From contig CBDAQM010000006.1 in assembly GCA_965199095.1 (NCBI GenBank), forward strand, positions 310,001 through 374,000: DNA of 64,000 nt, read 5' to 3'. Below the pieces are notes generated by a model. The model had not been told where the DNA came from. It did not search any database and saw only the letters and a program-made list of their open reading frames with translations. The stretch comes from LMUY01 sp965199095 (GTDB lineage: Bacteria; Pseudomonadota; Alphaproteobacteria; Acetobacterales; Acetobacteraceae). The number at the start of each line of letters is the position of its first letter. Position 1 is the first letter of the stretch. Below, one piece after another: positions 1-9,846 of the stretch. The position numbers were made by a program, and so were the translations under genes.

Positions 1-2
1 TC

Positions 3-773
3 GGCGCGGCGTCCGCCATCGCCGTGCTCGGCCTGATGGCGACGGGCATGCTGGTCGCGCTGCTGTTCTATCCGCGCGATGCGCTGGACCACACGCGCAT
101 GGCCGGGCGGGAGCGCCGCAAGAAAGGGGAAAAGCGCGGCAGCACCCGTGCCCTGCTGCGCAACAAGCGCCTGATCGTCGTGATCCTGTCGGTCGGGCTG
201 TTCAACCTCGGCAACGCCGCGGTGCTGCCCCTGCTCGGGCAGCGGCTGGCCATGGACGGGCAGCATAATGCGACCCAGTGGCTGGCGATCCTGGTGGTCG
301 TGGCGCAGACCGTCATGGTGCCGGTCTCCTGGCTGGCCGGCCACCTGGCGGAGAAGTTCGGCCGCCGCATCCTGCTGATCGCATCCTGCGCCGTGCTCCC
401 CGTGCGGGGCCTGCTGGCGGCGATGTCGCATAGCCCTGCGGCGCTGGTCGCCATCGAGGTGCTGGACGGCCTGGGCGCCGGGCTGATCAGCGTCGCCGCC
501 CCGGCGGCCGTGGCGGATCTGACCTATGGCGGCGGACGCACGCAGACGGCGATGGGGTCGCTCGGCACCATCCAATCCCTTGCCTCCGCCCTGTCCGCCT
601 ACGCGGCCGGGCTGGCCGTGGTGCATCTGGGCTGGACGCCCACCTACGGCATGCTCGCCGTGGTGCCGCTGGCGGGCATCGGGCTGCTCTGCACCATCCA
701 TTTGCGGGACGAACACGCGGCGCAGCCTGGTCACACCGGGGAGAAGGCGGCCGCCATCAGCGCGCGGGTATAG
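3..773 (+). CDS. MFS transporter, C-terminal part (5' end outside window)
   Basis: Inner-membrane major facilitator transporter; the substrate cannot be read from this part. The reading frame is open from the first bases of the window, so the N-terminal half lies upstream. The visible part alternates hydrophobic helices (for example the segments around VVILSVGLFNLGNAAVLPLLG and WLAILVVVAQTVMVPVSWLAGH) with a basic loop GRERRKKGEKRG. The motif LAEKFGRRILL resembles the conserved MFS loop between TM2 and TM3 or between TM8 and TM9. The stop TAG at 771-773 lies inside the 3' end of the convergent yejF-like gene, giving a 43-nt tail-to-tail overlap. Membership of the superfamily is fairly certain; any drug-efflux role is a guess. 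Confidence 0.8.
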   Translation, partial: GAASAIAVLGLMATGMLVALLFYPRDALDHTRMAGRERRKKGEKRGSTRALLRNKRLIVVILSVGLFNLGNAAVLPLLGQRLAMDGQHNATQWLAILVVVAQTVMVPVSWLAGHLAEKFGRRILLIASCAVLPVRGLLAAMSHSPAALVAIEVLDGLGAGLISVAAPAAVADLTYGGGRTQTAMGSLGTIQSLASALSAYAAGLAVVHLGWTPTYGMLAVVPLAGIGLLCTIHLRDEHAAQPGHTGEKAAAISARV

Positions 774-2314
774 GGCTCGCGCGGGGCGGCGAACACGGCG
801 TCCGCCTCGCCTTCTTCGACCACCCGGCCGGCGCGCAGCACGATGACGCGGTGGGCCAGCGCGCGGACCACGGCCAGGTCGTGGCTGATGAACAGGTAGG
901 CCAGGCCATGGCGCTGTTGCAGGTCGCGCAGCAGCGCCACGATCTGCGCCTGGACGGAGCGGTCCAGCGCGGAGGTCGGCTCGTCCAGGATCAGCAGGCG
1001 CGGTTGCAGCACCAGGGCGCGGGCGATGGCGATGCGCTGCCGCTGGCCGCCGCTGAATTCGTGCGGGTAGCGCACCGTGGCATCCGGCGGCAGCCCGACC
1101 TCCGCCAGGGCAGCCGCAACCCGGGCGGCCATGACCTTGGCGCCCAAGCGCTCATGCACCCGCAATCCCTCGGATACGAGGTCGCCGACCGCCATGCGCG
1201 GCGAGAGGCTACCGTAGGGATCCTGGAATACGATCTGCATCTGCGAGCGGCGGCGGCGCAGGCCGGCCGGCGTCAGCGCCTGCAAATCCTCGCCGGCAAA
1301 CGCCACCCGGCCGGCCGCCGGGGTCAGGCGCAGCAGGGCCAGGCCCATGGTCGATTTGCCGGACCCGCTCTCCCCCACCAGCCCCACGGTCTCGCCCGCC
1401 CGGATGGTCAGCGAGACGTGGTCCACCGCCCGCAGCGACGCCGCCGCCCGACGGAACAGCCCGCGCCGGGTGGTGAAGTCGACGCAGATGTCGGAGGCTT
1501 GCGTCAGCATCGGCGCCCCCGGCGGCAGCGGGTTCGGCCTGCCCCGCGGCTCCGACTCCACCAGCATGCGGGTGTAGGGATGGGTGGGATTGGTGAACAC
1601 CGCCTCCGCCGCCCCCTGCTCCACTATTACGCCGTCCTTCATGACGCAGACCCGGTCCGCATAGCGCCTGACGACGCCGAGGTCGTGGCTGATCAGCAGC
1701 AGCGCCAGGCCGCGCTTCGCCTTCTGCGCCGCCAGCAGGTCCAGGATCTGCGCCTGGATGGTCACGTCCAGCGCGGTGGTCGGCTCGTCGGCGATGAGCA
1801 AGGCCGGGTCGTTGGCCAGCGCCATGGCGATCATCACGCGCTGCCGCTGGCCGCCGGACAATTGGTGCGGCAAGGCATCCAGCCGCCGTGCGGCGTCGGG
1901 GAAGCCGCAGGAATCCAGCAGCGCCACGATCGCGGAACGGGTGGGCCGGCGGCCATGCAGCGCCATCGCCTCCCCCACCTGGCGCCCGACCCTGTGCAGC
2001 GGGTTCAGGCTGGTCATCGGCTCCTGGAACACCATGCCGGCGGTCGCGCCGCGCATCGCCCGCAGCCGGTCCGGTGCGGCCGTCGCCATGTCCGTGCCGT
2101 CCAGCACCACCTGGCCGGTCATGACGGCGCCCGGCGGCAGCAGCCGCAGGACGGACAGCGCGGTGAGCGATTTGCCGGACCCGCTCTCCCCCACCAGGGC
2201 CACCGTTTCACCCCGGGCCACGGTGAACGACACCTGGTCCACCACCGCCTGCTGGCCGAACCGGACCGTGAGGCCGGCCACGGTGAGGATGGGCAGCCCG
2301 GCGGCGACCGTCAC
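731..2314 (-). CDS. yejF: YejF-like microcin C/peptide ABC transporter ATPase (tandem ABC domains)
   Basis: Double ATP-binding subunit of a Yej-type peptide importer, 527 residues, the usual YejF length. Two complete ABC cassettes are visible, each with Walker A GESGSGKS (residues 42-49 in the first), a signature LSGGQRQR or FSGGQRQR, and Walker B LLIADEPTTALD or LLILDEPTSALD. I place the start at the GTG at 2314, which overlaps the TGA of the upstream permease (GTGA). The open frame runs further 5' but that part is antisense-style noise within the permease gene. It should supply energy to the permease encoded just upstream. No yejA or yejB is adjacent, so the partner subunits must come from elsewhere or the system is reduced. 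Confidence 0.9.
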   Translation of the reverse strand: MTVAAGLPILTVAGLTVRFGQQAVVDQVSFTVARGETVALVGESGSGKSLTALSVLRLLPPGAVMTGQVVLDGTDMATAAPDRLRAMRGATAGMVFQEPMTSLNPLHRVGRQVGEAMALHGRRPTRSAIVALLDSCGFPDAARRLDALPHQLSGGQRQRVMIAMALANDPALLIADEPTTALDVTIQAQILDLLAAQKAKRGLALLLISHDLGVVRRYADRVCVMKDGVIVEQGAAEAVFTNPTHPYTRMLVESEPRGRPNPLPPGAPMLTQASDICVDFTTRRGLFRRAAASLRAVDHVSLTIRAGETVGLVGESGSGKSTMGLALLRLTPAAGRVAFAGEDLQALTPAGLRRRRSQMQIVFQDPYGSLSPRMAVGDLVSEGLRVHERLGAKVMAARVAAALAEVGLPPDATVRYPHEFSGGQRQRIAIARALVLQPRLLILDEPTSALDRSVQAQIVALLRDLQQRHGLAYLFISHDLAVVRALAHRVIVLRAGRVVEEGEADAVFAAPREPYTRALMAAAFSPV

Positions 2315-3333
2315 CGCGGCTGCTTGCGCGGGTCGAAGGCGTCGCGCACGGCCTCGCCGATGAAGATCAGCAGGATCAGGATGCCGCCCAGCACGACGAA
2401 GGCGGTGATGCCCAGCCACGGCGCCTGCAGATTGTCCTTCCCCTGGTTCACCAGCTCGCCCAGCGAGGGCGAGCCCGGCGGCAGGCCGAAACCCAGGAAA
2501 TCCAGGCTCGCCAGCACCGTCACCGAGCCGGACAGGGTGAACGGCAGGAAGGTCAGCGTCGCGACCAGCGCGTTCGGCAGGATGTGACGCCACATGATGG
2601 CGGAGTCGCGCACGCCCAGCGCCCGCGCTGCCCGCACGTAGTCCAGATTGCGGCCGCGCAGGAACTCCGCGCGCACCACCCCGGTCAGCGCCATCCAGGA
2701 AAACGCCAGCAGGAACAGCAGCAGGACCCAGAAGCCGGGCGTGATGACGGAGGCCAGGATGATCAGCATGAAAAGCTGCGGCATCCCGGACCAAACCTCG
2801 ATAAAGCGCTGGAACAGCAGGTCGGTCAGCCCGCCATAGAACCCCTGCACCGCCCCGGCCATGATGCCGAGGATGGAGGAGACGATGGTCAGCGTGAAGC
2901 CGAACAGCACCGAAATGCGGAAGCCGTAGATCACCCGCGCCAGCACGTCGCGCGACTGGTCGTCGGTGCCGAGCGGGTTGCGCCAGGAGGGCGGCGTCGG
3001 CGCCGGGGCCGGCAGGTCCTTCACCAGCGAGTCGTAGGAGAACGGGACCGCCGGCCAGATCATCCAGCCATGGGCGTTGATCGCCTTGGCGAGGTCAGGG
3101 TCGGTGAAGTCAGCCTCCGTGGGCAGGAAGTCCGGGCCGAACGCGTCCTCGCTGTAATCCTGCAGGACGGGGAAGAACCAGTGCCCCTCGTACCGGACTA
3201 CCAGCGGCCGGTCGTTGGCGACGAACTCGGCGGCGCCGGTGACGAGGAACAGGACCAGGAAGATCCACAGCGACCACCAGCCGCGACGATGCGACCGGAA
3301 AATCGCCAGGCGTCGGCGGTTCAGCGGGCTCAT
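2311..3333 (-). CDS. yejE: YejE-like peptide ABC transporter permease
   Basis: Inner-membrane permease of a Yej-type peptide ABC importer, 340 residues. From memory the sequence follows E. coli YejE closely: an N-terminal RRGWWSLWIFLVLFLVT helix, a periplasmic insert with ANDRPLVVRYEGHWFFP, then DVLARVIYGFRISVLFG and the cytoplasmic coupling segment EFLRGRNLDYVRAARALG, ending in GEAVRDAFDPRKQ. I chose the ATG at 3333 (MSPLNRRR) because it gives family length; a nine-residue longer frame exists. Its stop overlaps the yejF start. About 130 nt with a palindromic repeat separate it from mdtC, so it may have its own promoter. Confidence 0.9.
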   Translation of the reverse strand: MSPLNRRRLAIFRSHRRGWWSLWIFLVLFLVTGAAEFVANDRPLVVRYEGHWFFPVLQDYSEDAFGPDFLPTEADFTDPDLAKAINAHGWMIWPAVPFSYDSLVKDLPAPAPTPPSWRNPLGTDDQSRDVLARVIYGFRISVLFGFTLTIVSSILGIMAGAVQGFYGGLTDLLFQRFIEVWSGMPQLFMLIILASVITPGFWVLLLFLLAFSWMALTGVVRAEFLRGRNLDYVRAARALGVRDSAIMWRHILPNALVATLTFLPFTLSGSVTVLASLDFLGFGLPPGSPSLGELVNQGKDNLQAPWLGITAFVVLGGILILLIFIGEAVRDAFDPRKQPR

Positions 3334-3388
3334 CGCAGCCCCACACCCTCCGCCAAGCACGCAAAATGCTGAAGGTTCAACGAGTAAG

Positions 3389-3426
3389 CACCCTCACCCA
3401 ACCCTCTCCCAGAGGGAGAGGGCTTT
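3389..3426. repeat. Dispersed CCCTCTCCC/GGGAGAGGG palindromic repeat, copy 1
   Basis: An intergenic REP-like element between mdtC and yejE. CCCTCACCC is followed by an almost perfect hairpin, CCCTCTCCC-A-GAGGGAGAGGG, and a short T run. The same unit recurs at about 19.63, 26.81, 29.47, 48.25 and 57.18 kb. The hairpin plus CTTTT on the + strand could also help terminate transcription. Confidence 0.75.
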
Positions 3427-3463
3427 TGTCGGGGCATGGGCATCGGCATGGCCCGCGGCACGC

Positions 3464-6400
3464 TCACTCAGCCGCTCCAAGGGCGGGCGCGGCGCGGCGG
3501 CGCAGGCGCAGGCGGTCCATCAGCATGTAGACGGAGGGCGTGGTGTACAGCGTGAGCACCTGGCTCACGATCAGGCCGCCCACGATGGAGATGCCGAGCG
3601 GGCGGCGCAGCTCCGCACCGTTGCCAAAGGCAAACGCCAACGGCAGCGCGCCGAGCAGGGCCGCCGCCGTCGTCATGGTGATCGGCCGGAACCGCATTAG
3701 GCACGCCTGGAAGATCGCGTCGCGGCTCGACATGCCGTCGACCCGTTCGGCGTGCAGCGCGAAGTCGATCATCAGGATGGCGTTCTTCTTGACGATGCCG
3801 ATCAGCAGGATGACCCCGATGACGGCGATCAGCGAGAACTCGGTGTTCAGCAGGATCAGCGCCAGCACCGCCCCCACGCCCGCCGATGGCAGGGTGGACA
3901 GGATGGTGATGGGATGGATGAAGCTCTCATACAGCACGCCCAGCACGATGTAGACGGCCAGCAGGGCAGCGGCGACCAGCACCACCTCGCTGTTCAGGGA
4001 TTGCTGGAACACCTGCGCCGTTCCCGAAAAGCCGCCGACGATGTCCGCCGGCATACGCAACTCGGTCACCGCACGGTCGATCGCCGCCGACGCGTCCGAC
4101 AGGGAGCGGCCGGGCGCTAGGTTGAACGAGATCGTGGCGGCGACGAACTGGCTCTGGTGGTTGACCGACAGCGCGGTGTGGCCGCTGGCGAAATGCGCCA
4201 CCGCGCTCAGCGGCACCATCGTCTCCTGCCCGGTGCTGACCGAGGCCCCTGCCGAAGCGCTGCCGCTGCCGCTCACCGCAAGCGCGTTCTGTGCCGCGTT
4301 GCGCTGCGAATCGTTGATGCCGTTGGCCGCCGCCGCCGCTGCCGCCGCCCCGGTGACGGTGCCGGAGGGCGCGTTGGTCGTGGCCGTGCCGGTCGGCGTG
4401 CCACCCGAGGTGCTGACCCAGATCTGGTTCAGGATCGCAGGATCCTGCCAGTATTTCGGCGCGACCTCCATCACCACGTGGTACTGGTTGAGCGCGTTGT
4501 AGATGGTCGACACCGAGCGCTGGCCGAACGCATCGTACAGCGTGTTGTCGATCTGGTTGACGGCGAGGCCCAGCCGGGATGCGGTCGACCGGTCGATCTG
4601 CACCAGCGTCTCCAGCCCGGCCTCCTGCTGGTCGGAGTTCACGTCCGTCAGCGCGGGATCACGTTGCAGGGCTGCCAGCAGCTTTGGCGTCCACGCGAAC
4701 ACCGCCGCCGTGTTGTCGGCCTGCAGCGTGTACTGGTAGGCGGCGTTGGTTTGCCGGCCACCCACCCGGATGTCCTGGGCGGGCACCAGGAACAGCCGGC
4801 CGCCCGGCACGCGCGACAGCTCCCGCCGCAGCCGGGTGGTGATGACGTCCAGGCTGGCGCGCTGGCCCTTCGGCTTCAACGCGACGAAGATGCTGCCGGT
4901 GTTGGTTTGCGACGCGCCGCCGCCGCCGCCGGCGCCGGTGAAGCCCACCACGTTCAACACCGCCGGGTCGTGCTGCACGATGGCCGCCATCTGCGTGAGC
5001 TTCTGGCTCATCGACTGGAAGGAGATGCTCTGGTCGGCCTGTAGGCTGCCGATCAAGCGGCCGGTGTCCTGCGTCGGGAAGAAGCCTTTCGGGATGACCA
5101 CCAGCAAGGCCACATTCAACGCCACCGTCGCCGCCAGCACCAATAGGACCAGCCAGTTGTGGCGCAGCGTCCAGTTCAGGGTGCGGCCGTAGAAATCCTG
5201 CGCCCGCTCGCCGAAGCTGCGGCGGCGCGGCGGATACGGCGTCGGCGCCGGGTTGGGCTGCAGGAACAGCGCGCACAGCATCGGCGTGGTGGTGAGCGAG
5301 ATCACCAGGGAGACGAGGATGGCCAGGGACAGTGTCACCGCGAACTCGCGGAACAGCCGCCCGACGATGCCGCCCATCAGCAGGATCGGCAGGAACACCG
5401 CGATCAGCGACAGCGTGATGGAGACGATGGTGAACCCCACCTCCTGCGCGCCCTTCAGCGCGGCAAGGCGGCGCGGCATCCCCTCCTCCATGTGGCGCGC
5501 GATGTTCTCCAGCACCACGATGGCGTCGTCGACGACGAATCCGGTGGAGATGGTCAGCGCCATCAGCGACAGATTGTCCAGGCTGTAGCCGAGCAGGTAC
5601 ATCGTCCCGAACGTGCCGATTACGGAGACCGGGACGGCGACGACGGGGATGATCGTCGCCGACAGGTTGCGCAGGAACAGCCAGACCACCAGCGTCACCA
5701 GCGCCACGGAGATCAACAGCGTGATCTCGGTATCCGCCAGCGACGCACGAATGCTGATCGTGCTGTCGGAGGCGAATTGCAGGCTGATGTCGTGCGGCAG
5801 CTTGGCTTCCAGCGCCGGCACGGCCGCCTTGATGGCGTCGACGGTCTGGATCACGTTGGCGCCCGGCTGCTTGAACACGATCACCAGCACGGCCGGCTTG
5901 CCGTTGGCCAGGCCCAAATTGCGCAGGTCCTGCACGCTGTCGTCCACCGTCGCCACGTCCGTCAGGTGCACCGCGGCGCCGTTGCGGTAGGCCACGACCA
6001 GCGGACGGTAGTCGGCGGCGTGGCTGGCCTGGTCGTTGGTGTAGATTTGCAGGCGCTGGCCGCCCAGATCCAGGATGCCCTTCGGGCTGTTCGCATTGGC
6101 CGAGGCGAGCGCGGCGCGCACGTCCTCCAGCCCGATGCCGTATTTGAACAGCGCCTGCGGTTCCAGCTCCACCCGCACCGCCGGGAGCGCCGAGCCGCTG
6201 ATCAGCACCTGCCCGACGCCGGAAAGCTGTGAAAGCTGCTGTTGCAGCACCGTGCTGGCCGCGTCGTAGATTTGCCCGCGGGTCAGCGTGGTCGACGTGA
6301 GCGTCACGATCAGGATGGGCGCGTCCGCCGGGTTGACCTTGCGGTAGGTGGGGTTGGACAGCAGGTTGGTCGGCAGGTCGGCCCGCGCCGCGTTGATCGC

Positions 6401-6730
6401 CGCCTGCACGTCGCGCGCCGCGCCGTTGATGTCGCGGTCCAGCCCAAACTGCAGCGTGACCCGGGCTTGCCCGACCTGGCTCTGCGACGTCATCTCCGTC
6501 ACGTCGGCGATCTGGCCCAGGTGGCGTTCCAGCGGGCTGGCCAGGCTGGTGGCCACCGTCTCCGGATCCGCGCCGGGCAACTGGGCCGAGACGGAGATGG
6601 TGGGGAAATCGACCTCCGGCAACGAGGCCACCGGCAACTGGAAGAATGCGAGCGCCCCGGCCGCCAGGATCGCCAGCGTCAGCAGCGTCGTCGCAATGGG
6701 GCGGTTGATGAACGGCGACGAGATGTTCAT
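3464..6730 (-). CDS. mdtC: RND efflux pump subunit, MdtC-like
   Basis: Inner-membrane proton-driven RND pump subunit, 1088 residues, last gene of an mdtABC-type operon. It starts MNISSPFINRPIATTLLTLAILAAGALAFFQLPVA in the standard RND manner, and carries GFVVDDAIVVLENI in the TM4 region, where the paired acidic residues of the proton relay lie, plus a C-terminal VKKNAILMIDFA repeat of that motif. I use the ATG at 6730, which overlaps the mdtB stop (ATGA); the longer open frame is noise. A low-complexity alanine/glycine-rich insert (about SGTVTGAAAAAAAANG and ASAGASVSTG) in the second periplasmic loop is longer than I expect for MdtC. No TolC-like outer-membrane gene is nearby. Confidence 0.9.
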   Translation of the reverse strand: MNISSPFINRPIATTLLTLAILAAGALAFFQLPVASLPEVDFPTISVSAQLPGADPETVATSLASPLERHLGQIADVTEMTSQSQVGQARVTLQFGLDRDINGAARDVQAAINAARADLPTNLLSNPTYRKVNPADAPILIVTLTSTTLTRGQIYDAASTVLQQQLSQLSGVGQVLISGSALPAVRVELEPQALFKYGIGLEDVRAALASANANSPKGILDLGGQRLQIYTNDQASHAADYRPLVVAYRNGAAVHLTDVATVDDSVQDLRNLGLANGKPAVLVIVFKQPGANVIQTVDAIKAAVPALEAKLPHDISLQFASDSTISIRASLADTEITLLISVALVTLVVWLFLRNLSATIIPVVAVPVSVIGTFGTMYLLGYSLDNLSLMALTISTGFVVDDAIVVLENIARHMEEGMPRRLAALKGAQEVGFTIVSITLSLIAVFLPILLMGGIVGRLFREFAVTLSLAILVSLVISLTTTPMLCALFLQPNPAPTPYPPRRRSFGERAQDFYGRTLNWTLRHNWLVLLVLAATVALNVALLVVIPKGFFPTQDTGRLIGSLQADQSISFQSMSQKLTQMAAIVQHDPAVLNVVGFTGAGGGGGASQTNTGSIFVALKPKGQRASLDVITTRLRRELSRVPGGRLFLVPAQDIRVGGRQTNAAYQYTLQADNTAAVFAWTPKLLAALQRDPALTDVNSDQQEAGLETLVQIDRSTASRLGLAVNQIDNTLYDAFGQRSVSTIYNALNQYHVVMEVAPKYWQDPAILNQIWVSTSGGTPTGTATTNAPSGTVTGAAAAAAAANGINDSQRNAAQNALAVSGSGSASAGASVSTGQETMVPLSAVAHFASGHTALSVNHQSQFVAATISFNLAPGRSLSDASAAIDRAVTELRMPADIVGGFSGTAQVFQQSLNSEVVLVAAALLAVYIVLGVLYESFIHPITILSTLPSAGVGAVLALILLNTEFSLIAVIGVILLIGIVKKNAILMIDFALHAERVDGMSSRDAIFQACLMRFRPITMTTAAALLGALPLAFAFGNGAELRRPLGISIVGGLIVSQVLTLYTTPSVYMLMDRLRLRRRAAPALGAAE

Positions 6731-9700
6731 TCGGCGGGGGCGGCGTCGCCAGCCTCGAGGTTGGGGCGTCCCCCGGTCAGCCGCACCGCCACCCAGTCGA
6801 ACGCGAGGTAGATCACCGGCGTGGTGAACAGGGTCAGCACTTGGCTCACCAGCAACCCGCCGACGATGGCGATGCCGAGCGGCCGGCGTAGTTCCGAGCC
6901 CGACCCGGTGCCCAGCATCAGCGGCAAGGCGCCCAGCAGCGCCGCCATCGTCGTCATCAGGATCGGGCGGAAGCGCAGCAGGCACGCCTGGAAGATCGCC
7001 TCGCGCGGCGGCTTGCCCTCCTCCCGCTCGGCCGCCAGGGCGAAGTCGATCATCATGATCGCGTTCTTCTTCACGATGCCGATCAGCAGGATGATGCCAA
7101 TGATCCCGATGATGTCGAGGTCATGGCCGGTCAGGTCCAGCGCCAGCAGCGCCCCCACCCCGGCCGATGGCAGGGTGGACAGGATGGTCAGCGGGTGGAT
7201 GAAGCTTTCGTACAGCACGCCGAGCACGACGTAGACCGCGACCAGCGCCGCCAGCACCAGCAGCAACTCGTTGGACAGGGAGGACTGGAACGCCGCGAGC
7301 GCCCCCTGGTCGGCGGTGGTGAAACTGTCGGGCAGGCCGATATCGGCCTCGGCCTTGGTGATATCCGCAACCGCGGCGTCCAGCGAGGCGCCGGGCGCCA
7401 GGTTGAACGAGACGGACGCCGCCGGGAACTGCCCCAGATGCTCCACCTGCAGCGGGCTGTTGCGCGTGGACAGGTGCACGATCGCCGCCAGCGGCACCTG
7501 CCCGCTGCTGGCTGTGGCCGACGGCAGGTAGATGGCGGCCAGTGCCCGCTGCAGCCCCTGCGCATCCGTCACGTTGGCCTGCAGGATGACGCGATACTGG
7601 TTGGACTGCGTGTAGAGCGTCGAGATGATGCGTTGGCCGAAGGCATCGTACAGCGCGTTGTCGACGGTGGACGGCGTGATGCCGAAGCGCGATGCGGTCG
7701 CCCGGTCGATCACCATGTCCAAGGCCCGCCCGTTGGCGTTCAGGTCGCTGGTGACGTCGGCGAAGATCGGGTTCTGCGACAGGCGGCTGACCAGCTTCGG
7801 CACCCAGGCCGCGAACAGCGTGCTGTCGGGGTTTTCCAGGAAGAAGTGATACTGCCCACGGCTGACGGTGGAATCCACCGTCAAGTCCTGCACCGGCTGC
7901 ATCGACAGCGTGATGCCGGGTACCGCGCGCAGGCTGTCCCGTAGCCGGGCGATCACGCCCGTGACGTCCAGGTCGCGTTCATCCTTCGGCTTCAGGTTGA
8001 TCTGGAAACGCCCGGCGTTCAACGTCGTGTTGCTGCCATCCACCCCGATGAAGGAGGACAGGCTTTCAACTGCCGGATCTTTCAGGATTTCGTCGGCGAG
8101 CATCTGCTGGTGCTCTGCCATCGCGGAGAACGAGATGTCCTGTGCCGCCTCCGAAATGCCCTGGATGACGCCGGTGTCCTGCACCGGGAAGAAGCCCTTG
8201 GGGATGACCACGGCCAGCACCACCGTCGCGGCCAAGGTCGCCGCCGCGACCAGCAGCGTCAGCCCCGCGTGGTCCAGCACCCAGGTCAGCCATCGTCCGT
8301 ACCCCGCGATCAGGCGGTCGAAGCCGCGTTCCGCCGCCAGGTCCAGGCGGTTGCGGCGTGCCGCCGGCCGGTGCTTCACCAGCAGCGCGCACAGCATCGG
8401 CACCAGCGTCAAGGACACGATCGCCGACAGCACGATGGTGACGGACAGCGTGACCGCGAATTCCTTGAACAGCCGGCCCACCACGTCGCCCATGAACAGC
8501 AGCGGGATCAGCACCGCGATCAGCGACACGGTCAGCGAGATGATGGTGAAGCCGATCTCCTCCGACCCTTGCAGCGCCGCCTCCAGCGGGCCCATGCCCT
8601 CCTCCACGTGGCGGGCGATGTTCTCGATCATGACGATGGCGTCGTCGACCACGAACCCGGTGGAGATGGTCAGCGCCATCAGCGAGAGGTTGTCCAGGCT
8701 GAATCCCAGCAGGTACATCGCCGCCAGCGTACCCACCAGCGACAGCGGCACCGACAGCGACGGGATCAGCGTCGCCGGCAGGTTGCGCAGGAACAGGAAG
8801 ATCACCAGCACGACCAGCACCACGGCGAGCCCAAGTTCGAACTCCACGTCGTTGACCGAGGCGCGGATGGTGGTCGTGCGGTCGCTCAGTACCGCCACGT
8901 CGACGGCGGCGGGCATGGTCGCCTGCAAGCGCGGCAGCAGCGCCTTGATGTTGTCCACCACGGCGATGACGTTGGAGCCCGGCTGGCGCTGGACGTTGAG
9001 GATGACGGCCGGGGTGCGGTTCGCCCAGGCGGCAAGCTGGTTGTTCTCCGCCCCGTCCACCACCGTGGCGATGTCGCTGAGGTGGACCGGCCGCCCGTTC
9101 TTGTAGGCGATGATCAGGTCACGGTATTGCTGCGCGCTGGTCAACTGGTCGTTGTCGTTGATCGTGGTGCTCTGCGCCGCGCCGTCGAAGCTGCCTTTCG
9201 GCGTGTCGGTGTTCTGCGTGCCGATGATGGTGCGGACGTCGTCGATCGCCAGGCCATAGGCGGACAGCGCGCGCGGGTTGACCACCACGCGGACCGCCGG
9301 GCGGTTGCCGCCGCTGATCGAGACCAGACCCACGCCGGGCTGCTGGCTGATCTTCTGGGCGAAGCGGACATCCGCGAGATCCTCGATCTGGGTCAGCGGC
9401 ACCGTCTTGCTGGTGAGCGCCAGGGTCAGGATCGGCGTGTCGGCGGGGTTGACCTTGTTGTAGATCGGCGGCGCCGGCAGGTCGGACGGCAGCAGGTTGG
9501 TGGCGGCGTTGATGGCGGCCTGCACCTCCTGCTCCGCCACGTCCAGGCTGAGGCTCAACGCGAATTGCAGCGTGACGACCGATGCGCCACCGGAGGAGAT
9601 GGAGGACATCTGCCCCAGACCCGGCATCTCGCCGAACTGGCGTTCCAGCGGCGCCGTCACCGACGTGGTCATCACCTCCGGGCTGGCGCCAGGATAAAAC

Positions 9701-9846
9701 GTCTGCACCTGGATGGTCGGATAATCGACCTCCGGTAGCGCCGAAATCGGCAGGAAGCGGTAGGCGATGATCCCGACCATGAGGATCGCCGCCATCAGCA
9801 GCGTCGTCCCGACCGGGCGGAGGATGAAGGGGCGGGACGGACTCAT
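6727..9846 (-). CDS. mdtB: RND efflux pump subunit, MdtB-like
   Basis: Inner-membrane RND pump subunit, 1039 residues, middle gene of the mdtABC-type operon. MdtB and MdtC form a mixed trimer in enterobacteria, and the two tandem RND genes here fit that arrangement. It begins MSPSRPFILRPVGTTLLMAAILMVG and contains GFVVDDAIVMIENIARHVEEG in the TM4 region and VKKNAIMMIDFALAAEREEG in the C-terminal half. Both ends overlap their neighbours by 4 nt (ATGA), so translation of mdtA, mdtB and mdtC is probably coupled. Assignment as MdtB rather than another paired RND subunit rests on order and on the presence of a second RND gene directly after it. Confidence 0.9.
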   Translation of the reverse strand: MSPSRPFILRPVGTTLLMAAILMVGIIAYRFLPISALPEVDYPTIQVQTFYPGASPEVMTTSVTAPLERQFGEMPGLGQMSSISSGGASVVTLQFALSLSLDVAEQEVQAAINAATNLLPSDLPAPPIYNKVNPADTPILTLALTSKTVPLTQIEDLADVRFAQKISQQPGVGLVSISGGNRPAVRVVVNPRALSAYGLAIDDVRTIIGTQNTDTPKGSFDGAAQSTTINDNDQLTSAQQYRDLIIAYKNGRPVHLSDIATVVDGAENNQLAAWANRTPAVILNVQRQPGSNVIAVVDNIKALLPRLQATMPAAVDVAVLSDRTTTIRASVNDVEFELGLAVVLVVLVIFLFLRNLPATLIPSLSVPLSLVGTLAAMYLLGFSLDNLSLMALTISTGFVVDDAIVMIENIARHVEEGMGPLEAALQGSEEIGFTIISLTVSLIAVLIPLLFMGDVVGRLFKEFAVTLSVTIVLSAIVSLTLVPMLCALLVKHRPAARRNRLDLAAERGFDRLIAGYGRWLTWVLDHAGLTLLVAAATLAATVVLAVVIPKGFFPVQDTGVIQGISEAAQDISFSAMAEHQQMLADEILKDPAVESLSSFIGVDGSNTTLNAGRFQINLKPKDERDLDVTGVIARLRDSLRAVPGITLSMQPVQDLTVDSTVSRGQYHFFLENPDSTLFAAWVPKLVSRLSQNPIFADVTSDLNANGRALDMVIDRATASRFGITPSTVDNALYDAFGQRIISTLYTQSNQYRVILQANVTDAQGLQRALAAIYLPSATASSGQVPLAAIVHLSTRNSPLQVEHLGQFPAASVSFNLAPGASLDAAVADITKAEADIGLPDSFTTADQGALAAFQSSLSNELLLVLAALVAVYVVLGVLYESFIHPLTILSTLPSAGVGALLALDLTGHDLDIIGIIGIILLIGIVKKNAIMMIDFALAAEREEGKPPREAIFQACLLRFRPILMTTMAALLGALPLMLGTGSGSELRRPLGIAIVGGLLVSQVLTLFTTPVIYLAFDWVAVRLTGGRPNLEAGDAAPAE

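Noticed and set aside
851..2587. A 578-codon plus-strand frame opposite yejF
   Set aside because: Shadow of the yejF and yejE genes, with repetitive HQ/RQ-rich composition and no recognisable domain.
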